A stretch of DNA of 64,000 nucleotides from positions 930,001 to 994,000 of the forward strand of contig NZ_RXOE01000002.1 in assembly GCF_003965815.1 (NCBI RefSeq), in the 5' to 3' direction. Source of the DNA: Variovorax gossypii (GTDB taxonomy: Bacteria; Pseudomonadota; Gammaproteobacteria; Burkholderiales; Burkholderiaceae_C). The translations under genes and the position numbers were made by a program. How positions within the stretch are numbered: position 1 is the stretch's first letter; each line of letters begins with the position of its first letter. The notes below the pieces were generated by a model. It was given only the letters and a program-made list of their open reading frames with translations, did no database searches and was not told the origin of the DNA. Below are positions 8,579 through 18,443 of the stretch, one piece after another.

Positions 8579-8795
8579 TCGCGAGCTCGACACGCGCGGG
8601 CTGAACTGCCCGCTGCCCATCCTCAAGGCGAAGAAGTCGCTCAACGAGATGGCGAGCGGCCAGCTGCTGAAGGTGGTGTCGACAGACCCGGGATCGATCC
8701 GCGACTTCCAGGCCTTCGCACGCCAGACGGGCAACGAGCTGATGGAGCAGGAAACCGTCGGCACCGACTTCATCCACGTGCTGAAGCGCCGCTGA
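8568..8795 (+). CDS. TusA/SirA-family sulfurtransferase-like protein
   Basis: A 75-aa protein with the family motif C-P-L-P at 14-17 in D-T-R-G-L-N-C-P-L-P-I-L-K-A-K-K. The cysteine carries persulfide sulfur in TusA (tRNA 2-thiolation) and relatives. It overlaps the NUDIX gene by 11 bp and lies near cysM, giving a small sulfur-related neighbourhood. Whether it is TusA itself or a YedF-type paralogue is not clear. Confidence 0.88.
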   Translation: MQVDRELDTRGLNCPLPILKAKKSLNEMASGQLLKVVSTDPGSIRDFQAFARQTGNELMEQETVGTDFIHVLKRR

Positions 8796-8817
8796 CAGGG
8801 TTGCAGAAGCAGCAAAG

Positions 8818-8845
8818 AAAAAGGGCCGCAGTCGCGGCCCTTTTT
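8818..8845. terminator. Bidirectional Rho-independent terminator
   Basis: A5-GGGCCGC (8818-8829), loop AGTC, GCGGCCC-T5 (8834-8845). The run of A on one side and T on the other makes it work in both directions, between the convergent TusA-like and galU genes. Confidence 0.9.
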
Positions 8846-8867
8846 GTTCGTGTGCTCGAAGCGGCGA

Positions 8868-9758
8868 TTACAGCTTCAGGCTCTTGAGGTACTCGCGGAA
8901 ATCCGCGCCCACTTCCGGGTGCGCTAGCGCCAGTTCCACCGATGCCTGCAGGAAGCCTTCCTTGCTGCCGCAGTCGTAGCGGATGCCCTTGTACGAGTAC
9001 GCGTAGACCGATTCCTTCTTCATCAGCGCCGCGATGCCGTCGGTGAGCTGGATCTCGCCACCCGCGCCCTTGGGCTGGTTGCGGATCTCGTCGAACACGC
9101 CCGGCGTGAGGATGTAGCGGCCTGCCACACCGAGACGTGAAGGCGCCTCTTCGGGCTTCGGCTTCTCGACCATGCGGCTGACCTTCACGAGGCCTTCCTC
9201 GATCGCGTCGCCAGCCACGATGCCGTAGCGCTTGACGTGCGCGAGCGGCACTTCCTGCACTGCCAGTAGCGAGCCGCCGAGGCGGCCGAAGGCTTCGGTC
9301 ATCTGCGCCAGCACGGGCTGTCCGCCATCGGGGCCGACCATCAGGTCGTCCGCCAGCAGCACGGCGAAGGGTTCGTTGCCGACCAGGTGCTCGGCGCACA
9401 GCACCGCATGGCCCAGGCCCAGCATGCGCGGCTGGCGCACATACGAGCAGGTCATGTCGTCGGGCATGACCGAACGGGCGATGTTCAGCAGCGCGGTCTT
9501 GCCGCTGGCCTCGAGCTGGCTCTCGAGCTCGTAGGCGGTGTCGTAGTGGTCTTCGATGGCGCGCTTGTTGCGACCGGTCACGAAGATCATGTCGCGGATG
9601 CCGGCTGCGTACGCCTCTTCGACGGCGTACTGGATCAGCGGCTTGTCGACCACCGGCAGCATTTCCTTGGGTTGCGCCTTGGTGGCCGGCAGGAAGCGGG
9701 TGCCGAAGCCTGCAACGGGAAATACGGCCTTGCGGATGCGGGTCGCGGATGTGGACAT
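8868..9758 (-). CDS. galU: UTP-glucose-1-phosphate uridylyltransferase
   Basis: Makes UDP-glucose for envelope polysaccharides. The 296-aa length and the nucleotide-binding loop ([16 protein letters not shown], about residues 12-27) followed by [11 protein letters not shown] are typical of GalU. Also seen are L-A-D-D-L and [10 protein letters not shown] chose the ATG at 9758 where homology begins; an in-frame TTG eight codons upstream has no better ribosome site. Confidence 0.95.
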   Translation of the reverse strand: MSTSATRIRKAVFPVAGFGTRFLPATKAQPKEMLPVVDKPLIQYAVEEAYAAGIRDMIFVTGRNKRAIEDHYDTAYELESQLEASGKTALLNIARSVMPDDMTCSYVRQPRMLGLGHAVLCAEHLVGNEPFAVLLADDLMVGPDGGQPVLAQMTEAFGRLGGSLLAVQEVPLAHVKRYGIVAGDAIEEGLVKVSRMVEKPKPEEAPSRLGVAGRYILTPGVFDEIRNQPKGAGGEIQLTDGIAALMKKESVYAYSYKGIRYDCGSKEGFLQASVELALAHPEVGADFREYLKSLKL

Positions 9759-9857
9759 GGGCAGTTCAGCGTCTTTCGTCAAAGGTAGGGATGGCAGGAT
9801 GCGGAACGGCGCGGGGCCGCTCCAAGCATCCTAAACGCCTTCGAAACTCCGAGTCTG

Positions 9858-12737
9858 TCAGCCGAGGCGCACAAGCTGGTCGCGCAAGCGCTCCAGAGTG
9901 GCAGTGAAGTCAGTCAGACGTTTACGTTCCTGCTCGATCACGGCCGGCGGAGCCTTCGCGACGAAGGCTTCGTTGCCCAGCTTGGAGTGCACCTTGGCAA
10001 TTTCGCCTTCGACGCGTGCAACTTCCTTGCCAATGCGAACTTTCTCCGCAGCCTTGTCGATCTCCATGTGCAGGCACAGGCGTGCGGCGCCCACCACGGC
10101 GACGGGTGCGGCTTCGGCGGCAGCCGACCACGAGGCCTCGTCGTCGAAGACCTTCACTTCCTTGAGCTTGGCGAGCGCCTGCAGCACCGAGGCCGATTCA
10201 CGCAGGAAAGCCGCGCCTTCGGCATCGTCTGCCACCGCGTAGAGCGGCAGGCGCGTGGCGGGCGACACGTTCATTTCGCCACGCAGCGTGCGGCACGCAT
10301 CCACCAGTGCCTTCAACCGCGCCACGTAAGCCTCGGCCGCCTCGTCGATCTTCTCGGGCTGGCTCTTCGGATAGGCCGCGATCATGATCGACTCGCCCTC
10401 ACGTCCTGCAACCTTCGACACCTTCTGCCACAGCTCTTCCGTGATGAACGGAATGATGGGGTGCGCCAGGCGCAGCAGCGTCTCGAGCACGCGGATGAGC
10501 GTGCGGCGCGTGGCGCGCTTCTGTGCGTCGTCGCCGGTCTGGATCTGCACCTTGGCGATCTCGAGGTACCAGTCGCAGAACTCGTCCCAGGCGAACTGGT
10601 AGATCGTGGTGGCCACGTTGTCGAGGCGGTATTCCTCGAAGCCCTGAGCCACTTCGGCCTCCACGCGCTGCAGCTTCGACACGATCCAGTAGTCGGCGCG
10701 GCTGAACTTCAGGTAGCCGTGCGCCGGGCCGCCGACCTTGCACTCTTCCTTCGTGTGCTCCAGCAGGCCGCAGTCCTGGCCTTCGCAGTTCATCAGCACG
10801 AAGCGCGTGGCGTTCCACAGCTTGTTGCAGAAGTTGCGATAGCCCTCGCAGCGCTTCGAGTCGAAGTTGATGCTGCGGCCCAGCGAGGCGAGCGAGGCGA
10901 AAGTGAAACGAAGCGCATCGGCGCCGAAGGCCGGAATGCCGTCCGGAAACTCCTTCTGCGTGTTCTTGCGCACGGCGGGCGCCGTCTCGGGCTTGCGCAG
11001 GCCTTGCGTGCGCTTGTCGAGCAGCGCGGGCAGCTCGATGCCGTCGATCAGGTCCACCGGGTCGAGCACGTTGCCTTCCGACTTGCTCATCTTCTTGCCC
11101 TGCGCGTCGCGCACCAGGCCGTGGATGTACACGTGCTTGAAGGGCACCTTGCCGATGAAGTGCTTGGTCATCATGATCATCCGGGCGACCCAGAAGAAGA
11201 TGATGTCGTAGCCGGTCACCAGCACGGTCGAGGGCAGATACAGGTCGAGGTCCTGCGTCTTCTCGGGCCAGCCCAGCGAAGAGAAGGGCACCAGCGCCGA
11301 CGAATACCAGGTGTCGAGCACGTCCTCGTCGCGCGTCAGCTTCTTGCCGGGCGCCTTGGCCTGGGCGGCGGCTTCGTCCTCCGCCACGTACACGTTGCCT
11401 TCCTCGTCGTACCAGGCCGGAATCTGGTGGCCCCACCAGAGCTGGCGCGAGATGGTCCAGTCCTGGATGTTCTCCATCCAGTGGTTGTAGGTGTTGACCC
11501 AGTTCTCGGGCACGAAGCGCACTTCGCCCGACTTCACCACGTCGATGGCCTTCTGCGCGATCGACTGGCCGTCGGCACCGGGGCGCGTCATGGCCACGTA
11601 CCACTGGTCGGTGAGCATCGGCTCCACGATGGCGCCCGAGCGCGCGCAGCGCGGCACCATCAGCCTGTGCTTCTTCACCTCGACCAGCAGGCCCAGCGCG
11701 TCGAGGTCGGCCACGATGGCCTTGCGCGCCACGAAGCGGTCGAGGCCGCGGTACTTCTCGGGCGCGTTGTCGTTGATGGTGGCGTCGAGCGTGAGCACGC
11801 CGATCATCTCGAGCTTGTGGCGCTGGCCGACGGCGTAGTCGTTGTAGTCGTGCGCGGGCGTGACCTTCACGACACCGGTGCCGAATTCCTTGTCGACGTA
11901 GTCGTCGGCAATGATCGGAATCAGCCGGTCCACCAGCGGCAGCTTCACGCGCTTGCCAATGAGATGCTTGTAGCGCTCGTCCTCGGGGTGGACCATCACG
12001 GCCGTGTCGCCGAGCATGGTCTCGGGCCGGGTGGTGGCCACGGTCAGCGTGCCGCTGCCGTCTTCGAGCGGGTAGGCGATGTGCCAGAGCGAGCCGTCTT
12101 CTTCCTCGCTCTCGACCTCGAGGTCGCTCACGGAGGTCTTGAGCACCGGGTCCCAGTTGCCCAGGCGCTTGCCGCGGTAGATCAGGCCCTCTTCGTACAG
12201 CTTCACGAAGGTATGCGTCACGACCTTGGAGAGGTCGTCGTCCATCGTGAAGTACTCGCGGCTCCAGTCCACCGTGTCGCCCATGCGGCGCATCTGCTGG
12301 GTGATGGTGTTGCCCGATTTTTCCTTCCACTCCCACACGCGCGCCACGAAGTTCTTGCGGCCCAGGTCGTGGCGGCTGACCTTCTGCTCCTGCAGTTGGC
12401 GCTCCACCACGATCTGAGTCGCGATGCCGGCGTGGTCGGTGCCGGGCACCCACAGCGTGTTGTCGCCCTTCATGCGGTGGTACCGCGTGAGGCCGTCCAT
12501 GATCGTCTGGTTGAACGCATGGCCCATGTGCAGCGTGCCCGTCACGTTGGGCGGCGGCAGCTGGATCGCGAACGACTCGGCGCCATCCTTGGGTTGCTGC
12601 GTGCCTCTGAAGCCGGCCTTGGCGTAGCCGCGCTTCTCCCATTCGGGGCCCCAGTGCGCCTCGATGGCGGCGGGCTCGAACGATTTGGAAAGGCTGTCCA
12701 GTCCAGGCTGGGCGGGAGGGGTGGTGGGTTCGCTCAT
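9858..12737 (-). CDS. valS: Valyl-tRNA synthetase
   Basis: A class I synthetase charging tRNA-Val, 959 aa, full length. The HIGH motif appears as H-M-G-H at 70-73 in [10 protein letters not shown]. The K-M-S-K-S loop is near residue 550. The large CP1 editing domain lies between them. The C-terminus holds an anticodon domain and a short coiled coil rich in Lys and Glu ([16 protein letters not shown]), characteristic of ValS. It is convergent with nothing and diverges from yaaA. Long open frames on the opposite strand are codon-bias shadows. Confidence 0.97.
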   Translation of the reverse strand: MSEPTTPPAQPGLDSLSKSFEPAAIEAHWGPEWEKRGYAKAGFRGTQQPKDGAESFAIQLPPPNVTGTLHMGHAFNQTIMDGLTRYHRMKGDNTLWVPGTDHAGIATQIVVERQLQEQKVSRHDLGRKNFVARVWEWKEKSGNTITQQMRRMGDTVDWSREYFTMDDDLSKVVTHTFVKLYEEGLIYRGKRLGNWDPVLKTSVSDLEVESEEEDGSLWHIAYPLEDGSGTLTVATTRPETMLGDTAVMVHPEDERYKHLIGKRVKLPLVDRLIPIIADDYVDKEFGTGVVKVTPAHDYNDYAVGQRHKLEMIGVLTLDATINDNAPEKYRGLDRFVARKAIVADLDALGLLVEVKKHRLMVPRCARSGAIVEPMLTDQWYVAMTRPGADGQSIAQKAIDVVKSGEVRFVPENWVNTYNHWMENIQDWTISRQLWWGHQIPAWYDEEGNVYVAEDEAAAQAKAPGKKLTRDEDVLDTWYSSALVPFSSLGWPEKTQDLDLYLPSTVLVTGYDIIFFWVARMIMMTKHFIGKVPFKHVYIHGLVRDAQGKKMSKSEGNVLDPVDLIDGIELPALLDKRTQGLRKPETAPAVRKNTQKEFPDGIPAFGADALRFTFASLASLGRSINFDSKRCEGYRNFCNKLWNATRFVLMNCEGQDCGLLEHTKEECKVGGPAHGYLKFSRADYWIVSKLQRVEAEVAQGFEEYRLDNVATTIYQFAWDEFCDWYLEIAKVQIQTGDDAQKRATRRTLIRVLETLLRLAHPIIPFITEELWQKVSKVAGREGESIMIAAYPKSQPEKIDEAAEAYVARLKALVDACRTLRGEMNVSPATRLPLYAVADDAEGAAFLRESASVLQALAKLKEVKVFDDEASWSAAAEAAPVAVVGAARLCLHMEIDKAAEKVRIGKEVARVEGEIAKVHSKLGNEAFVAKAPPAVIEQERKRLTDFTATLERLRDQLVRLG

Positions 12738-12845
12738 GGGAAATGCAGGAACGGCCCTTCGGGGAGCCGTTGGGGGGACACAGGTGGGTAGCCGGCGATT
12801 TTACCGGGGCGGCCCCGTGTCACGGCAGCCACTGATAATTCCGGG

Positions 12846-13631
12846 ATGCTGTTCCTGCTTTCCCCTGCAAAGTCACTCGACTACGACACCCCGGTCCCCT
12901 CCGAACTCCCCGCCACCCAACCCCATTTCGAATCGCCCCGCGGCCCCTCGGTCGAACTCATCAAGCTGCTGCGCGAGAAGTCGCCCCAGCAGATTTCCGA
13001 GCTCATGAGCCTGTCGGACAAGCTCTCGGCACTGAACGTGGCCCGTTACGAGGCCTGGTCGAGCAAGAGCACCCCGAAGAACGCCCGCCAGGCCGCCTTC
13101 GCCTTCGACGGCGACGTCTACGGCGGCCTCGACGCCCGCACCCTCACGAAAACCCAGCTGGCCTGGGCGCAGGACCACGTCTGCATCCTCAGCGGCCTCT
13201 ACGGCCTGCTGCGCCCGCTCGACCTGCTGCAGCCCTACCGCCTCGAAATGGGCACCCAGCTGGCCAACCGCCACGGCAAGGACCTCTACGCCTTCTGGGG
13301 CCCGCGCATCGCCGAGCACCTGAACGAACGCCTCGCGGCCGACCGCACCCCCGTGGTGGTCAACGTCGCCTCGCAGGAATACTTCAAGTCGGTCGACCGC
13401 AAGGTGCTCAAGGCGCGCGTGGTCGAATGCGTGTTCGAGGAATGGAAGGGCGACCGGTACAAGATCGTGAGCTTCTTCGCCAAGCGCGCCCGCGGCCTGC
13501 TGGCGCGCTGGGCCGTGCAGCACAAGGCGGCCACGCCCAAGGCACTGGAAAAGTTCGACCTCGAGGGTTATGGTTTCGACGCGGAAGTGTCCAAACCCGA
13601 CAGGTTGGTGTTCAGGAGAAGGCTGGACTGA
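12846..13631 (+). CDS. yaaA: YaaA family peroxide-stress protein (UPF0246)
   Basis: A 261-aa protein starting M-L-F-L-L-S-P-A-K-S-L-D, the UPF0246 hallmark, with conserved Y-G-L-L-R-P-L-D and N-V-A-S-Q-E-Y-F segments. E. coli YaaA lowers free iron during peroxide stress and binds DNA. The length matches the family. Copy 2 of the dispersed repeat begins immediately after the stop codon. Confidence 0.93.
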   Translation: MLFLLSPAKSLDYDTPVPSELPATQPHFESPRGPSVELIKLLREKSPQQISELMSLSDKLSALNVARYEAWSSKSTPKNARQAAFAFDGDVYGGLDARTLTKTQLAWAQDHVCILSGLYGLLRPLDLLQPYRLEMGTQLANRHGKDLYAFWGPRIAEHLNERLAADRTPVVVNVASQEYFKSVDRKVLKARVVECVFEEWKGDRYKIVSFFAKRARGLLARWAVQHKAATPKALEKFDLEGYGFDAEVSKPDRLVFRRRLD

Positions 13632-13733
13632 CCCCGGCCTTCGCGCACTTCGTGTCGCTGCGCCAGCCTGTCTTTCAGGCGGCGACACCGGCGGCCCGGC
13701 AGAGCCGGTTCCGCGGTGTTCCCGGAATGGGGC
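13632..13733 (+). repeat. Dispersed intergenic repeat, copy 2
   Basis: The 27-bp core at 13639-13665 is identical to copy 1. It is followed by a degraded hairpin (GCCTG...CAGGC) and the conserved distal half with AGCCGG and CGGTGT. It abuts the yaaA stop codon and lies before the oxygenase gene on the same strand. Confidence 0.85.
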
Positions 13734-13787
13734 GTGGCGGTTTTTTCATGCGTTGCGGGGATTGCCGCGGCGTGGAGGAGTATTGAG

Positions 13788-14630
13788 ATGTCCCAAGCGA
13801 TCAGTCCGGAACTGCGCGAATGGCTGGTTGCCCAGCTCGCCGCCGGGCATTCGGTGCCGGCCCTGCGCGCCTCGATGCGCGCGGCCGGCTGGCACGACGC
13901 CGCCGCCGACGTGGCGCTGGCCCAGCTCGAAGCCGGCTTCCCCAACGTGGAAGTCGCGCTGCCTTCCGTGCAGGCGAAGATGCCCGGGCCCGACCTCGAC
14001 GGCGCGCCCCTGTACATCGATGCGGGCGACCGCCGCGTGCAGGTGCTGCAGACCATGCGGCACCCGCGCGTGGTGGTTTTCGGCAACCTGCTGTCTGCCG
14101 AGGAATGCGAAGGCCTGATCGCCGCCGCGCGCGTGCGGCTCGCGCGCTCGCTCACCGTCGAGACGCGCACCGGCGGCGAGGTGCTCAACGTCGATCGCAC
14201 CAGCGACGGCATGTTCTTCGAGCGCGGCGAGAACGAGATCGTCGCGCGCCTCGAGCAGCGCATTGCCGCGCTGCTGCGCTGGCCGCTCGAGTTCGGCGAG
14301 GGCCTGCAGATCCTGCGCTACGCCCCCGGCGCGCAATACCGCCCGCACTACGACTATTTCGACCCGAACGAGCCCGGCACGCCCACCATCCTCAAGCGCG
14401 GCGGGCAGCGCGTCGCCACGCTGGTGATGTACCTGCAGGAGCCCGAGGGCGGCGGCGCCACCACTTTCCCCGACGTGGGACTCGAAGTGGCCCCGGCGCG
14501 CGGCTGCGGCGTGTTCTTCAGCTACGACCGGCCCGACCCCGTCACCCGCACCCTGCACGGCGGCGCGCCGGTGCTGGCGGGCGAGAAGTGGGTCGCCACC
14601 AAGTGGCTGCGCGAGCGCGAGTTCAAGTAG
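13788..14630 (+). CDS. 2-oxoglutarate/Fe(II) dioxygenase, prolyl 4-hydroxylase alpha-subunit-like
   Basis: A 280-aa protein with a C-terminal P4H-type double-stranded beta helix. Iron ligands are His187 and Asp189 (R-P-H-Y-D-Y-F-D) and His257 (T-L-H-G-G). Lys267 (G-E-K-W-V-A-T-K-W) is positioned to bind 2-oxoglutarate. Residues 1-60 form a separate helical region with no clear family. The start is fixed by GGAGGAG seven bases before the ATG. Bacterial relatives hydroxylate prolyl residues in a few known proteins; the target here is unknown. Confidence 0.9.
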   Translation: MSQAISPELREWLVAQLAAGHSVPALRASMRAAGWHDAAADVALAQLEAGFPNVEVALPSVQAKMPGPDLDGAPLYIDAGDRRVQVLQTMRHPRVVVFGNLLSAEECEGLIAAARVRLARSLTVETRTGGEVLNVDRTSDGMFFERGENEIVARLEQRIAALLRWPLEFGEGLQILRYAPGAQYRPHYDYFDPNEPGTPTILKRGGQRVATLVMYLQEPEGGGATTFPDVGLEVAPARGCGVFFSYDRPDPVTRTLHGGAPVLAGEKWVATKWLREREFK

Positions 14631-14652
14631 CGGAAGAACAAGCAAGGACCCG

Positions 14653-15558
14653 ATGAAAGTCACCGCCAACGGGCTGCAGATCGAAGTCGACGACACCGGA
14701 GGCGAGGGGCGCCCCGTCATCCTGCTCATCATGGGCCTGGGCATGCAGCTCGTCGCGTGGCCGACGGCCTTCGTGCGGCAGCTGGCCGACGCGGGCTTTC
14801 GCGTGATACGTCACGACAATCGCGACATCGGCCTGAGCCAGGGCTTCGACCATGCCGGCACCGGCAACATCGTGTGGGAGACCATCCGCCACCGCCTCGG
14901 CCTGAAGGTGCGCTCGGCCTACACCCTGCAGGACATGGCCATCGATTCGCTCGGCGTGCTCGACGCGCTGGGCATCGAGAAGGCCCACATCGTCGGCGCC
15001 TCCATGGGCGGCATGATCGCGCAGCGCATCGCGGCCTTCGCGCCGCAGCGCACGACCAGCCTCGTGAGCATCATGAGCTCCAGCGGCGCGCGCGGACTGC
15101 CCGGCCCGCGCCGCGAGGTCACCACCATGCTCATGCGCCGCCCGGCCAGCCGCGACGAGGCCGCGCTGGTCGCGCACAGCATCCGGCTGCTGCGGCTCAT
15201 CCAGAGCCCGGCCTACCCGCAGACCGACGAGGAACTGGCCGAGCGCCTCACCTTCGGCCTGCGTCGCGCGTACCACCCGGCCGGACTGCTGCGGCAGATG
15301 CTGGCCATCGGCGCCGACGACGAGCGCCCCCGCATACTGCAGGGCATCCGCTCGCCCACGCTGGTGCTGCACGGCGACGCCGATGCGCTCGTGCCCATCG
15401 CCTGCGGCGAAGACACGGCCCGGCGCATTCCGGGCTCGCAATTCGTTTCCATTCCCGGCATGGGCCACGACCTGCCGCCCGAGGTGTGCAACATCCTCGC
15501 CAACCACATCGCACCGTTCGCCCAGGCGGCGGATGCCGCAGATACGAGACCATCATGA
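14653..15558 (+). CDS. Alpha/beta hydrolase
   Basis: A 301-aa esterase-like protein. The nucleophile elbow is G-A-S-M-G-G with Ser117. The acid lies in [10 protein letters not shown] and the base in G-M-G-H-D near the end. An oxyanion-type motif, M-G-L-G, is near residue 27. The closest named relatives by pattern are the aclacinomycin-methylesterase-like (RdmC) hydrolases. It overlaps the queF start by 4 bp (ATGA), so translation is coupled, but no metabolic link to queuosine is known. Confidence 0.9.
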   Translation: MKVTANGLQIEVDDTGGEGRPVILLIMGLGMQLVAWPTAFVRQLADAGFRVIRHDNRDIGLSQGFDHAGTGNIVWETIRHRLGLKVRSAYTLQDMAIDSLGVLDALGIEKAHIVGASMGGMIAQRIAAFAPQRTTSLVSIMSSSGARGLPGPRREVTTMLMRRPASRDEAALVAHSIRLLRLIQSPAYPQTDEELAERLTFGLRRAYHPAGLLRQMLAIGADDERPRILQGIRSPTLVLHGDADALVPIACGEDTARRIPGSQFVSIPGMGHDLPPEVCNILANHIAPFAQAADAADTRPS

Positions 15559-16424
15559 GCCACGACCCGCACAACCCCAACACCCCCGAGCAATCGCAAC
15601 TGGGCCGCGCCTCGGCCTACGCCGACCGCTACGACCCGACGCTGCTCTTTCCCATCGCGCGCGCCACGCAGCGCGAGGCCATGGGCATCAAGACCGGCGC
15701 CTTGCCCTTCTTCGGCGCCGACCTCTGGACCGCCTTCGAGGTGAGCTGGCTCAACCTTCGCGGCAAGCCGCAGCTGGCCATCGCGCACTTCACCATTCCC
15801 TGCGAGACGCCCAACATCATCGAGAGCAAGAGCTTCAAGCTCTACCTCAACAGCTTCAACAACAGCCAGTTCGCGAGCGCAGACGCCGTGCGCGAGCGCC
15901 TGCGCGCCGACCTGTCGGAAGCCGCATGGCGCGGCAGCGACCAGCAGGCCACCATCGGCGTGAGCCTGCTCGCGCCCGACATGTTCGACCGCGAGCCGGT
16001 GCACGAACTCGACGGCCTCGACCTCGACCGCCTCGACATCGAGTGCACCCACTACCAGCCCACGCCCGAGCTGCTGAGCAGCGACACCACGCAGGCGCCC
16101 GTCAACGAAACGCTCACCAGCCGCCTGCTGAAGAGCAACTGCCTCGTCACCGGCCAGCCCGACTGGGGCAGCGTGCAGATCCGTTACAGCGGCCCGCCCA
16201 TCGACCAGGCGGGGCTGCTCGCGTACATCATCAGCTTCCGCAACCACAACGAGTTCCACGAGCCCTGCGCCGAGCGCATGTTCACGGACATCTGGACCCG
16301 CTGCAAGCCGAACAAGCTCGCGGTGTACGCGCGCTACACGCGGCGCGGCGGCCTGGACATCAACCCGTTCCGCACGAGCTGGCCGCAGGCGCTGCCGCCG
16401 AACATCCGGACGGCGAGGCAGTAA
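15555..16424 (+). CDS. queF: NADPH-dependent 7-cyano-7-deazaguanine reductase
   Basis: Reduces preQ0 to preQ1 in queuosine tRNA modification. At 289 aa it is the long, two-domain (YqfA-like) type. The catalytic cysteine is Cys196 in [12 protein letters not shown] and Asp203 is the proton donor. The QueF motif [11 protein letters not shown] is at 90-100. The start overlaps the hydrolase stop by 4 bp. Confidence 0.97.
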   Translation: MSHDPHNPNTPEQSQLGRASAYADRYDPTLLFPIARATQREAMGIKTGALPFFGADLWTAFEVSWLNLRGKPQLAIAHFTIPCETPNIIESKSFKLYLNSFNNSQFASADAVRERLRADLSEAAWRGSDQQATIGVSLLAPDMFDREPVHELDGLDLDRLDIECTHYQPTPELLSSDTTQAPVNETLTSRLLKSNCLVTGQPDWGSVQIRYSGPPIDQAGLLAYIISFRNHNEFHEPCAERMFTDIWTRCKPNKLAVYARYTRRGGLDINPFRTSWPQALPPNIRTARQ

Positions 16425-16554
16425 ACCGACGGGCCTGCGGGCCCCGCCGCCGAAGCCCCTCTTCGGAAACCCGAAACCCGCTCCAGCCCCGCCTGTGGCA
16501 TTCTGGATTTCACCCGCGAGTCCGCGGTCGAATGAACATCTGGAGCGCAGACAA

Positions 16555-17460
16555 ATGGTTGAAGGAAAAGTGGTCGTCGTCACCGGCGCGGGCGGTGGCA
16601 TCGGGCGCGACATCGCGCTGGCGATGGCGGCGCATGGCGCGAAGGTGGTGGTCAACGACATCGGCGCGGCGCTCGATGGTGCCGGCGGCAGCGCAGGCCC
16701 CGCGCAGCAGGTGGTCGACGAGATCCGCTCGGCCGGCGGACAGGCCGTGCCCAACACCGACAGCGTGGCCGATGCCGCGAGCGCGGTGCGCATCGTGGAA
16801 TGCGCGGTCGAGAACTTTGGGCGCATCGACGCGGTGGTGAACAACGCCGGCATCCTGCGCGACCGCTTCTTCCACAAGATGTCGGTGGACGAGTGGGACT
16901 CGGTGCTCAAGGTGCACCTGTACGGCGCGTACTACGTGAGCCGTGCCGCCGCCACGCATTTCAAGGAGCAGGAGTCGGGCGCGCTGGTGCACATGACTTC
17001 CACCTCGGGCCTCATCGGCAACTTCGGGCAGGCCAACTACGCGGCGGCCAAGCTCGGCATTGCCGCGCTGTCTAAGTCGATCGCGCTGGACATGCAGAAA
17101 TTCAACGTGCGCTCCAACTGCATCGCGCCCTTCGCCTGGAGCCGCATGATCGGCGCCATTCCCACCGACACCGACGAGCAGCGCGCCCGCGTCGACAAGA
17201 TCAAGCAGATGACGCCGGCCAAGGTCGCTCCGCTGGCCGTGTACCTCGCGAGCGACGCGGCCGGTGCGGTCAACGGCCAGATCTTCTCGGTGCGCAACAA
17301 CGAGATCTCGCTCATCAGCCAGCCGCGCCCGGTTCGCTCCATCCACCGCTCGGAGGGCTGGACGCCGCAGAGCATCGCCGAGCACGCCATGCCCGCGATG
17401 CGCGCCAGCTTCTACCCGCTGGACCGCTCGGCCGACGTGTTCAGCTGGGACCCGGTCTGA
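16555..17460 (+). CDS. SDR-family oxidoreductase, 3-hydroxyacyl-CoA dehydrogenase-like
   Basis: A 301-aa short-chain dehydrogenase, longer than the classical 250 aa. The NAD site is V-T-G-A-G-G-G-I-G-R near 9-18 and N-N-A-G-I follows. The catalytic Ser lies in M-T-S-T-S-G and the Tyr/Lys pair in N-Y-A-A-A-K. The insert after the first strand (D-G-A-G-G-S-A-G-P-A-Q-Q-V-V-D-E-I) is typical of the MFE-2/HSD17B4-like group acting on hydroxyacyl-CoAs. The ATG at 16555 is preceded by GGAGCG. It sits upstream of two LysR genes and may belong to the catabolic island. Confidence 0.85.
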   Translation: MVEGKVVVVTGAGGGIGRDIALAMAAHGAKVVVNDIGAALDGAGGSAGPAQQVVDEIRSAGGQAVPNTDSVADAASAVRIVECAVENFGRIDAVVNNAGILRDRFFHKMSVDEWDSVLKVHLYGAYYVSRAAATHFKEQESGALVHMTSTSGLIGNFGQANYAAAKLGIAALSKSIALDMQKFNVRSNCIAPFAWSRMIGAIPTDTDEQRARVDKIKQMTPAKVAPLAVYLASDAAGAVNGQIFSVRNNEISLISQPRPVRSIHRSEGWTPQSIAEHAMPAMRASFYPLDRSADVFSWDPV

Positions 17461-17539
17461 GGACAAACCCGCAGAGGGCGGCGAGCAGCCTCATTCGCCG
17501 GACAATGCGCGTTCCGTTTCCCCCTGATACCGGCGCCCG

Positions 17540-18430
17540 GTGAACCTGCACTTCGACCTGTTCGACCTGAAACTGTTCGTCTACGTGGCGGACGCGCACA
17601 GCCTCACGCGCGGCGCGGAGAAGGCCTGCATCTCGCTGGCCGCGGCCTCCACCCGCATCAAGCAGATGGAGGAGGCCGTGGGCGGCAAGCTGCTGCACCG
17701 CAGCGCGCAGGGCGTGAGCCTCACGGCGGCGGGGCAGGCGGTGCTCTACCACGCCAAGCGCGTGATGCAGCAGATGGAGCACCTGCGCTGCGACATGCAG
17801 GACTTCGGCAAGGGCATCAAGGGCCATGTGCGGGTGTTCGCCAACACCACCTCGATCACCGAATACCTGCCGCAGAAGCTGGCGGGTTTTCTCACGCAGC
17901 ACCCGGCCGTGCAGGTGGACCTGCGCGAGTACCTCAGCGAAGAGATCGTGCGCGCCGTGGCCGATGGCGAGGCCGACATCGGCATCCTCGCGGGCGACGT
18001 GCACACGGGCGACTTCGACGCGCGGCCTTTCGGCAGCAACCAGCTCGTGCTGGTGGTGCCCACTACGCACCGGCTCGCGGGTGCGCCCTCGGTGGCCTTC
18101 GCCGACACGCTCGATGAACAGCACGTGGGCCTGCACCACGGCAGTGCCATCCATCGCTTCCTGCAGCGCCGCGCCGAGCTTGCGGGGCGCGGCTTCAACC
18201 CGCGCATCCAGGTCAGCAGCTTCGAGGCCATCTGCCTGATGATCGAAGCGGGCGTGGGCATCGGCGTGCTGCCGATGTCGTCGGCGCAGCGGCTTTCGAT
18301 GGCGATGCGCATCTCGACCGTGGCGCTCAGCGACACCTGGGCCGAGCGCGAGCTGAAGCTGATCGCGCGCAGCCGCGAGCAGCTGCCCGCCCTGGCGCGC
18401 GAGTTGTTCGACCACCTCGCAGCGCGTTGA
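17540..18430 (+). CDS. LysR-family transcriptional regulator (first of a tandem pair)
   Basis: A 296-aa LysR protein starting at GTG. The N-terminal winged helix spans about residues 5-65 (L-F-V-Y-V-A-D-A-H-S-L-T-R-G-A-E-K-A). The substrate-binding domain follows with G-I-L-A-G-D-V and a G-V-G-I-G-V-L-P turn near 240. Its stop is 13 bp before the next, clearly related LysR gene. No ribosome site is obvious before the GTG. Confidence 0.9.
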   Translation: MNLHFDLFDLKLFVYVADAHSLTRGAEKACISLAAASTRIKQMEEAVGGKLLHRSAQGVSLTAAGQAVLYHAKRVMQQMEHLRCDMQDFGKGIKGHVRVFANTTSITEYLPQKLAGFLTQHPAVQVDLREYLSEEIVRAVADGEADIGILAGDVHTGDFDARPFGSNQLVLVVPTTHRLAGAPSVAFADTLDEQHVGLHHGSAIHRFLQRRAELAGRGFNPRIQVSSFEAICLMIEAGVGIGVLPMSSAQRLSMAMRISTVALSDTWAERELKLIARSREQLPALARELFDHLAAR

Positions 18431-18443
18431 GGAGGCCGCAGCC

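Noticed and set aside
6599..8815. A long minus-strand frame across tRNA-Leu, cysM and NUDIX
   Set aside because: It reads through a tRNA and is antisense to clear genes. Its shared peptide with frames near 13.6 kb and 28.2 kb comes from the dispersed repeat, not homology of proteins.
9987..12791. A 934-codon open frame opposite valS
   Set aside because: It is antisense to a full-length valyl-tRNA synthetase, has biased composition and no family features.
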